Positions 59,645 through 64,000 of a DNA stretch of 64,000 bases are shown piece after piece; positions within the stretch are counted from its first letter, which is position 1, and each line of letters begins with the position of its first letter. The DNA comes from Alistipes sp. (GTDB lineage: Bacteria; Bacteroidota; Bacteroidia; Bacteroidales; Rikenellaceae). The position numbers were made by a program, and so were the translations under genes. The stretch spans positions 43,347 through 107,346 of the forward strand of contig JAFZFX010000047.1 of assembly GCA_017555695.1 (NCBI GenBank). Direction: 5' to 3'. Below the pieces are notes generated by a model. That model had not been told where the DNA came from and did no database searches. It saw only the letters and a list, made by a program, of their open reading frames with translations.

Positions 59645-59790
59645 AACTATATAATCGTGCAAATTTAATAAAAATTATCAATTCGACCAACTTAAGCCCT
59701 GATTTATTTGCCACTGTAGCCAACTCGGCGCATCATAGCAATCAAACAAACTGCCAAAACGAATATGATGATAAATATTTTGCAGCGACA

Positions 59791-60381
59791 TTACAATCGA
59801 CGAAGCGCCTGACGCACAACATCTTCCACCGCTGCCATAGGCTCCTCGGAGAGGATGGCTTTCACCACCTTTTCTGATGCCGTCTTCTGGAATCCAAGCA
59901 TCACAAGAGCCGAAACCGCCTCACCAAGAATAGCATTATCGGCCGTACTCTGCGGCTTTATGATATCCTCATCAACGCCCAACTCAAGCATCTTGCCACT
60001 CAACTCGACGATAATTTTCTGTGCTGTCTTCAGACCCAAGCCCTTAACATTCTTCAGCAAAACGGCATTCTCCGTAGCGATGATATTACGCAACTCGCTA
60101 CTCGAATAGGTCGAAAGTATCATTCGTGCCGTATTACCACCCACGCCAGATACGCTAATCAGCTGACGGAACAACTCACGCTCGATTTTGGTGGCAAAAC
60201 CGTAGAGAATCTGAGCATCCTCTCTCACCGTAAAGTGCAGATACAGACGCACCGACTCCTGCTGCTCGATGGCCGAAAAGGTCTGCAGCGAAATATTTAT
60301 ATAATAACCTATACCAGCGGCCTCAACGACTGCATACGCAGGTGCGATTTCCGCCACTTTGCCTGAAATATATTCGTACAT
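59791..60381 (-). CDS. ruvA: Holliday junction DNA helicase subunit RuvA
   Basis: A 196-residue RuvA. Domain I (MYEYISGKVAEIAPAYAVVEAAGIGYYI), two helix-hairpin-helix motifs in domain II (LISVSGVGGNTARMIL near 79, NVKGLGLKTAQKIIVEL near 113) and domain III at the C-terminus (SALVMLGFQKTASEKVVKAIL) are all present. RuvA binds four-way junctions and loads RuvB for branch migration. ruvB is not adjacent. The in-frame sequence just past the stop encodes a hydrophobic stretch (see findings). Ends before an FKBP gene. Confidence 0.95.
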   Translation of the reverse strand: MYEYISGKVAEIAPAYAVVEAAGIGYYINISLQTFSAIEQQESVRLYLHFTVREDAQILYGFATKIERELFRQLISVSGVGGNTARMILSTYSSSELRNIIATENAVLLKNVKGLGLKTAQKIIVELSGKMLELGVDEDIIKPQSTADNAILGEAVSALVMLGFQKTASEKVVKAILSEEPMAAVEDVVRQALRRL

Positions 60382-60407
60382 ACGACTAAATTTGATTGAT
60401 AATATGA

Positions 60408-60415
60408 CAAAAATA
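60408..60415 (-). promoter_or_regulatory. -7 box of the ruvA promoter
   Basis: Minus-strand TATTTTTG at 60408-60415, 27 nt before the start; the -33 position has no clear TTTG. Confidence 0.5.
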
Positions 60416-60427
60416 AATATTTTTTTC

Positions 60428-60435
60428 TACCTTTG
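60428..60435 (+). promoter_or_regulatory. -7 box of the Skp-like lipoprotein promoter
   Basis: TACCTTTG at 60428-60435, 56 nt before the start and back-to-back with the ruvA promoter. Confidence 0.6.
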
Positions 60436-60491
60436 TCAGTTGTTGCATATTTCGACACAAAAATAATTTCAAAAAATAAGATAGCAAAACA

Positions 60492-61079
60492 ATGAAAAAA
60501 GTTTTTTTGACACTGCTCGTTGCAACTATGGGACTTGTTGCGTGCGAGAATAAGGCTACTGCACCCGCAGAGGAGGCTCAGGCTGCTGCAACAGAGGTTG
60601 CTGGCGGCGACTTGGCCTATGTGAAGGTTGATTATGTATTGGCCGAGAGCGAGATTTTCAAGACAGAGGGTATGGCTCTGCAGGAGAAGACTCAGAAGGC
60701 TCAGAACGCTTGGGCTCAGAAGGAGAAGAATCTGCAGTACGCAGCTACTCAGCTCCAGGAGAAGTACCAGAAAGGTCTTATCACAACTGCCAACGCTCAG
60801 AAGGAGCAGGCCGACATCGAGAAGAAGATTGTAAACTTCCAGAACTCTGCACAGAAGGAGGCTCAGGCATTGGACGAGGAGAACCTCGTATTCTCTAACC
60901 GTAGCCAGGACCTCATCATGCGTTCAATCCAGGCAGTAAACGCCGACAAGAAGTACAAGATGGTTGTTAATGCAACTGCACTTCTCGACGCTGCCGAGGG
61001 TCTCGACATCAGCGACGCCGTTTTGGCAAAGATGAACGAGCTCTACGCTGCAGAGAAGAGCGCAGAGGCTGCGAAGTAA
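60492..61079 (+). CDS. OmpH/Skp-like periplasmic chaperone lipoprotein
   Basis: A 195-residue lipoprotein (lipobox GLVAC). After a short Ala-rich linker comes the OmpH/Skp pattern: LAYVKVDYVLAESEIFKTEGMALQEKTQKAQ, a long coiled coil rich in Gln/Lys/Glu (about 65-130), and the small beta tail end YKMVVNATALLDAAEGLDIS. Skp-type trimeric tentacle proteins hold unfolded outer membrane proteins. Highly expressed codon use. Single gene followed by a good terminator. Confidence 0.9.
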   Translation: MKKVFLTLLVATMGLVACENKATAPAEEAQAAATEVAGGDLAYVKVDYVLAESEIFKTEGMALQEKTQKAQNAWAQKEKNLQYAATQLQEKYQKGLITTANAQKEQADIEKKIVNFQNSAQKEAQALDEENLVFSNRSQDLIMRSIQAVNADKKYKMVVNATALLDAAEGLDISDAVLAKMNELYAAEKSAEAAK

Positions 61080-61137
61080 TAACGCCACACCGCAAGGGAG
61101 TTATACCGCACGCGGAGATAGACTCCCAGGCAGAGAT

Positions 61138-61181
61138 AAAAGCGAATACCGCGAACTATAGGTCGGGTATTCGCTTTTTCG
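61138..61181 (+). terminator. Terminator of the Skp-like gene
   Basis: AGCGAATACC (61141-61150) pairs with GGTATTCGCT (61166-61175), followed by TTTTT. Confidence 0.9.
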
Positions 61182-61208
61182 TTTAATCACATCCAACCTT
61201 CCTCAGAG

Positions 61209-61793
61209 ATGAACCACCAGAAGATATTGTTGCTAATTGCCGTCGAGGAGGAGCTCGGCACCGAGGCTGTCGCTGAACTGCGCTCACGCTGCGATGTAGC
61301 ACTTACGGGCGTAGGTAAGCTCAACGCCTTTGAGGCCACATTCGCGGCTCTGCAGCAGGGCCCATACGATGTTGTTATCAACCTAGGCACTTGCGGCTCG
61401 ATGAAACACCCCGCAGGCACTGTCCTGCGTCCGGGCATTGTTGCACAAGGCGACATCTACATCGATTCGGTCTTCGCCACCGCTCCCGAGCATCTGAATA
61501 CGGGCTGCGACACAACATCAATCTCCTCGGCCGATAACTTCATCGGAGCCGACACCCCCGCCTCGCAACTCAAGTTGCTGGAGCCGTATGATTGTGTCGA
61601 TATGGAGAGCTACGCGATTGTTCGTGCCGTGAAGTTCCACTCGCAACTGACAGCCACACCCGCGCCGAAAATCGAGATGATTAAAGTCGTGAGCGATATG
61701 GCCGACGAGACTCTGGACGACTGGAGCGCACGCCTTGAGTCACTGCGTCACACCCTGCTGCAGGCGTTGGATGATGTACTGAAAATCTATTAA
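61209..61793 (+). CDS. Nucleoside phosphorylase-superfamily nucleosidase (MTA/SAH- or futalosine-type)
   Basis: A 194-residue protein of the PNP/UDP superfamily. Landmarks: LTGVGKLNAFEAT near 33, INLGTCGS near 58 (phosphate/ribose site), DMESYAIVRA near 136 (substrate Glu) and VVSDMADE near 160 (catalytic Asp). This set fits hydrolysis of a purine nucleoside such as methylthioadenosine, S-adenosylhomocysteine or futalosine; no neighbour decides between them. It precedes ispE by 21 bp and may share its transcript. Cytosolic; shorter than typical MTA/SAH nucleosidases (about 230). Confidence 0.85.
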   Translation: MNHQKILLLIAVEEELGTEAVAELRSRCDVALTGVGKLNAFEATFAALQQGPYDVVINLGTCGSMKHPAGTVLRPGIVAQGDIYIDSVFATAPEHLNTGCDTTSISSADNFIGADTPASQLKLLEPYDCVDMESYAIVRAVKFHSQLTATPAPKIEMIKVVSDMADETLDDWSARLESLRHTLLQALDDVLKIY

Positions 61794-61814
61794 CCGATAA
61801 CACATTTTACCACA

Positions 61815-62627
61815 ATGGAGATTAAGGCTAACTGCAAGATAAACCTCGGCCTCGATGTACTGCGCCGCCGCGAGGATGGCTACCACGACCTCTCGACCAT
61901 AATGTTGCCCGTCGAAGGGTTATACGACATCGTGAGCATCGAGCGTCGCGAGGACAACAATGTGGAATTCAAGGGCATAGGCCTGCAAGTAGATTGCCCC
62001 CCCGAGAGCAATATTTGCGTCAAAGCGGCACGACTGATGCAGGAGCGCTATGGCATCGCGGGCATCGATATCACTCTCGACAAACGCGTTCCCTTCGGTG
62101 CGGGACTTGGTGGTGGCTCAGCTGATGGCACGGCCGTCATCGTCGGCATAAACCAGATTTATGGCCTTTCACTCGCAGAGGAGGAGCTCATCTCGCTTGC
62201 CGCCGAACTTGGTAGCGACACCGCCTTCTTCGTGCGTAACACACCGCAACTGTGCGAGGGTCGTGGCGAGATTATGACTCCCGTCGAGGTGGATCTTCGT
62301 GGCTTGTGGCTGGTTGTCGTTAAGCCTGACGAGAGCGTCTCTACCCGCGAGGCATACGCTGGCATCACACCCGCAATGCCCGATACACCGCTGACCGAGA
62401 GAATCAAACGCCCCATCGGCGAGTGGCAGCAGATTATCAAGAACGACTTTGAGAAGTCGGTTTTCGCCTCTCACCCCGCCATTGCCGAGGCCAAACAGCA
62501 ACTCATCGATATGGGAGCTACCTACGCCTCGATGTCTGGCAGTGGCTCTGCACTCTTCGCCCTCTTCGACGATGAAGCCAAGGCCGAGAAGATGCGCCAA
62601 TACACCGATTATATCTTTGCGCTGTAG
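61815..62627 (+). CDS. ispE: 4-(cytidine-5'-diphospho)-2-C-methyl-D-erythritol kinase
   Basis: A 270-residue GHMP kinase. CKINLGLDVLRRREDGYHDL is the IspE N-terminal motif with the substrate Lys/Asp, FGAGLGGGSADG near 97 is the ATP-binding glycine loop, and SMSGSGSALFALF near 240 is GHMP motif 3. It phosphorylates CDP-ME in the MEP pathway of isoprenoid synthesis. Operon with the nucleosidase upstream; a bidirectional hairpin separates it from the convergent cdaA gene. Confidence 0.95.
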   Translation: MEIKANCKINLGLDVLRRREDGYHDLSTIMLPVEGLYDIVSIERREDNNVEFKGIGLQVDCPPESNICVKAARLMQERYGIAGIDITLDKRVPFGAGLGGGSADGTAVIVGINQIYGLSLAEEELISLAAELGSDTAFFVRNTPQLCEGRGEIMTPVEVDLRGLWLVVVKPDESVSTREAYAGITPAMPDTPLTERIKRPIGEWQQIIKNDFEKSVFASHPAIAEAKQQLIDMGATYASMSGSGSALFALFDDEAKAEKMRQYTDYIFAL

Positions 62628-62642
62628 GCAACCATAGCACAA

Positions 62643-62681
62643 CAAAAAAACGCGAGGCTCACCGAAAGAGTCTCGCGTTTT
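62643..62681 (+). terminator. Bidirectional terminator between ispE and cdaA
   Basis: AAACGCGAGGCTC (62647-62659) pairs with GAGTCTCGCGTTT (62667-62679) with one G.U; A-run and T-run on the two sides. Confidence 0.88.
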
Positions 62682-62723
62682 CTATCTTGTGGCGCACTGA
62701 CTACGCCTATCCGTTCCACTACC

Positions 62724-63509
62724 CTACTGCTGCACCTTCAGCTGCATTCGGCGCTGCTCGATGTGCTGGGTGATTGTTCGTGCCAGATTCTGCGGAGCGA
62801 TGTTACGCTCAATCTTACCGCCCGATGCTACAGAGATGCCGCCCGTCTCCTCCGACACCACCACTACGATGGCATCCGAAGTCTCGGTGATACCAATCGC
62901 CGCGCGGTGACGCGTACCATAAGCCTTGGGCACATTCGACTGCGTAACGGGCAGGATGCACTTCGCTGCAGTCACTCGGTTATCCATCACCACTACCGCA
63001 CCATCGTGCAAGGGGGCATTCTTGAAGAAGATATTTTCCAGCAACGGCACCGAAAGCTGTGCGTCGATTGTAATACCGCTGTCGATGATGTCGCTCAGGT
63101 CGCTGTTCTGCGCCAACACTATCAGCGCTCCCGTCTTTGTCGAGGCCATATCTATGGCAGCCGTGATGATGGGCTGCAAGGCGGGCTCCTTCGATGTGCG
63201 GGCGAATATGCGGTTGATGAAACCGAAGCCGCCCCTACGACGACCAATCATCTGCAAGAAACTGCGCAACTCGGGCTGGAAGAGTATGATAATGGCAATC
63301 ATACCCACGCTAATCACTTGACCCAGAATGGTCTGCAACAACTCCATATTGAGCGCGCGCACCACCACCCACACCACATATATCACGATTATACCCGTAA
63401 AAATATAGGGTGCATTGGTACCTCGCGACATACGATAGATGCCAAACATCATCAATGCCACCAGCAGGATATCGACAAAATCTATAAATGTAAATGGTAT
63501 AAAGTCCAT
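62724..63509 (-). CDS. cdaA: Diadenylate cyclase CdaA
   Basis: A 261-residue membrane-anchored DAC enzyme making cyclic di-AMP from two ATP. Three N-terminal helices (about 9-27, 34-52, 62-79) precede the DAC domain with the catalytic motifs DGA (169-171, LHDGAVVV) and RHR (200-202, GTRHRAAIG). In many Bacteroidetes it neighbours folP, but here folP lies 19 kb away. The short YbbR-like gene next to coaE could be the counterpart of CdaR, the usual cyclase regulator. Minus-strand -7 box TATCTTTG at 63531-63538. Confidence 0.95.
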   Translation of the reverse strand: MDFIPFTFIDFVDILLVALMMFGIYRMSRGTNAPYIFTGIIVIYVVWVVVRALNMELLQTILGQVISVGMIAIIILFQPELRSFLQMIGRRRGGFGFINRIFARTSKEPALQPIITAAIDMASTKTGALIVLAQNSDLSDIIDSGITIDAQLSVPLLENIFFKNAPLHDGAVVVMDNRVTAAKCILPVTQSNVPKAYGTRHRAAIGITETSDAIVVVVSEETGGISVASGGKIERNIAPQNLARTITQHIEQRRMQLKVQQ

Positions 63510-63530
63510 AGTTATTTACTTTTCTCTCCG

Positions 63531-63538
63531 CAAAGATA
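63531..63538 (-). promoter_or_regulatory. -7 box of the cdaA promoter
   Basis: Minus-strand TATCTTTG at 63531-63538, 21 nt before the start; a TTTG further upstream is only 14 nt away, too close. Confidence 0.55.
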
Positions 63539-63620
63539 ACATAATTAGAATTCAAAATTCGATTTTCGCCATTTTATTATCATTTATCGCCATTATCTGC
63601 ACAATTTTAGAATTTATCAC

Positions 63621-63628
63621 TATCTTTG
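63621..63628 (+). promoter_or_regulatory. -7 box before the structured RNA candidate
   Basis: TATCTTTG at 63621-63628; transcription would start near 63635, at the foot of the first hairpin. Confidence 0.55.
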
Positions 63629-63633
63629 TGTTA

Positions 63634-63830
63634 GGCTACCAAATAGGTAGTCTTGTATTGGTGGCATTTAGGCTATTGTTTCGCAAAGTAAAACGACCAA
63701 AATTTATTAGCAAGAAGACAATAGGCACATTAAATGCTCACGCCCTTTGGCGTGGGTGTGTCTATTCTTGTATGGGTACTTGGTCGTCCCTTCTTTGCGT
63801 TAGACAGTACCCACGTTTCTTCTTTTTATT
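63634..63830 (+). ncRNA. Candidate structured non-coding RNA
   Basis: No plausible protein is encoded, but several complementary segments are nested: CTACC/GGTAG (63636-63640 with 63646-63650); then a rod of CGCAAAG (63682-63688)/CTTTGCG (63793-63799), CGACCAA (63694-63700)/TTGGTCG (63780-63786), CAAGA (63711-63715)/TCTTG (63766-63770), ATAG (63721-63724)/CTAT (63762-63765), CACA (63726-63729)/TGTG (63757-63760) and CACGCC (63739-63744)/GGCGTG (63749-63754). GGGTACT (63774-63780) can instead pair with AGTACCC (63806-63812), followed by the T-rich 63813-63830. A regulatory RNA with a rod shape, such as a 6S-like RNA, or a leader with a terminator are both possible. Confidence 0.45.
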
Positions 63831-63883
63831 GAGTTAAACGGTTGTTATCTGTGGTAACGACATTTTTTGTCGTGATTATGCTT

Positions 63884-63891
63884 TATCTTTG
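63884..63891 (+). promoter_or_regulatory. -7 box near the window end
   Basis: TATCTTTG at 63884-63891, preceded by the hairpin ACGAC/GTCGT with T-rich loop (63858-63873); whatever it drives lies beyond the window. Confidence 0.45.
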
Positions 63892-63904
63892 TTGAAAAAT
63901 TGGC

Positions 63905-63992
63905 TTATTGGTCAAAATAGTAGATAAAATCGGGGCAATATTTGTTTATTGGTCAGAATTAGTAGATAAATGCGGGTGTTTTCCCGCATTTA
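63905..63992. repeat. Two imperfect ~41-bp direct repeats and a 12-bp hairpin
   Basis: TTATTGGTCAAAATAGTAGA (63905 on) and TTATTGGTCAGAATTAGTAG (63946 on) start 41 bp apart. The second copy continues into a perfect hairpin GATAAATGCGGG / CCCGCATTTATC (63965-63993), with no U-tract after it. The array may continue beyond the window. Confidence 0.6.
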
Positions 63993-64000
63993 TCATTTCC

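Noticed and set aside
63439-63837. Plus-strand frame of 132 codons over the structured region
   Set aside because: It begins inside cdaA on the opposite strand and runs through the hairpins; composition is not protein-like. The pairing pattern is the better explanation.

Overview
The window reads as chromosomal DNA from a gut-type Bacteroidales, most like Rikenellaceae/Alistipes (family-level placement is inference). What points there: repeated promoters of the Bacteroidetes form TTTG-N19-21-TAnnTTTG, few Shine-Dalgarno sequences, many lipoproteins with a cysteine lipobox, a fused SecDF, an rSAM/lipoprotein pair, a BACON-domain protein, GH109 and GH127 enzymes, and secreted Gfo/Idh oxidoreductases. 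There is no phage, plasmid, insertion sequence or CRISPR array. About 55 protein genes, one tRNA and one candidate structured RNA were found.

Layout. 1-1.7 kb: two secreted endonuclease/exonuclease/phosphatase-fold proteins on the minus strand. 1.8-5.3 kb: plus-strand operon of an SPFH membrane protein, a ribbon-helix-helix protein, a very short membrane microprotein, two small membrane proteins, a Sir2 deacylase and an L,D-transpeptidase-like protein. 5.3-6 kb: AT-rich scar with a BspA-like leucine-rich-repeat remnant, iterated TTTACTCT repeats and tRNA-Thr(GGT). 6.2-7.9 kb: radical SAM enzyme with partner lipoprotein. 8-13.2 kb: cutC, a large transglutaminase lipoprotein, an NhaC-type antiporter and an orphan lipoprotein. 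13.2-21.7 kb: secreted carbohydrate module (TIM-barrel isomerase/lyase-like lipoprotein, two secreted Gfo/Idh proteins, two tandem GH109 lipoproteins), interrupted by a TrpB2 gene preceded by a textbook-like tryptophan attenuator. 21.8-31 kb: DUF418 membrane protein and NTF2-like protein behind a promoter containing a nine-G tract, then EEP, BACON, tsaB, HAD, MBL, smpB and dnaG. 31-40.6 kb: more TIM-barrel and Gfo/Idh proteins, CYTH, DoxX, a GH127 arabinofuranosidase and an M16 protease. 41-52 kb: gdhA, folP, coaE, a YbbR-like stub, secDF, a deacetylase/serine-hydrolase fusion and dnaK. 52-60.4 kb: two tandem CotH-kinase lipoproteins, an SGNH hydrolase, a small HTH protein, two FKBP-like lipoproteins (one carrying a Tyr/Asn/Gly-rich tract) and ruvA. 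60.4-64 kb: Skp/OmpH-like lipoprotein, a nucleosidase, ispE, the c-di-AMP synthase cdaA, and a structured non-coding region.

How the parts work together. Many products are exported to the cell envelope and act on glycans: GH109, GH127, the Gfo/Idh and TIM-barrel proteins, CotH, SGNH, and the deacetylase fusion. Housekeeping genes (dnaG, smpB, tsaB, folP, coaE, secDF, dnaK, ruvA, ispE, cdaA) lie between them. The observations most worth a second look are the Trp-Trp leader attenuator before trpB2, the poly-G promoter, the rod-like RNA candidate near 63.7 kb, a ~117-nt repeat found twice in 3' untranslated regions, the rSAM/lipoprotein pair, and the periplasmic oxidoreductase/TIM-barrel module.
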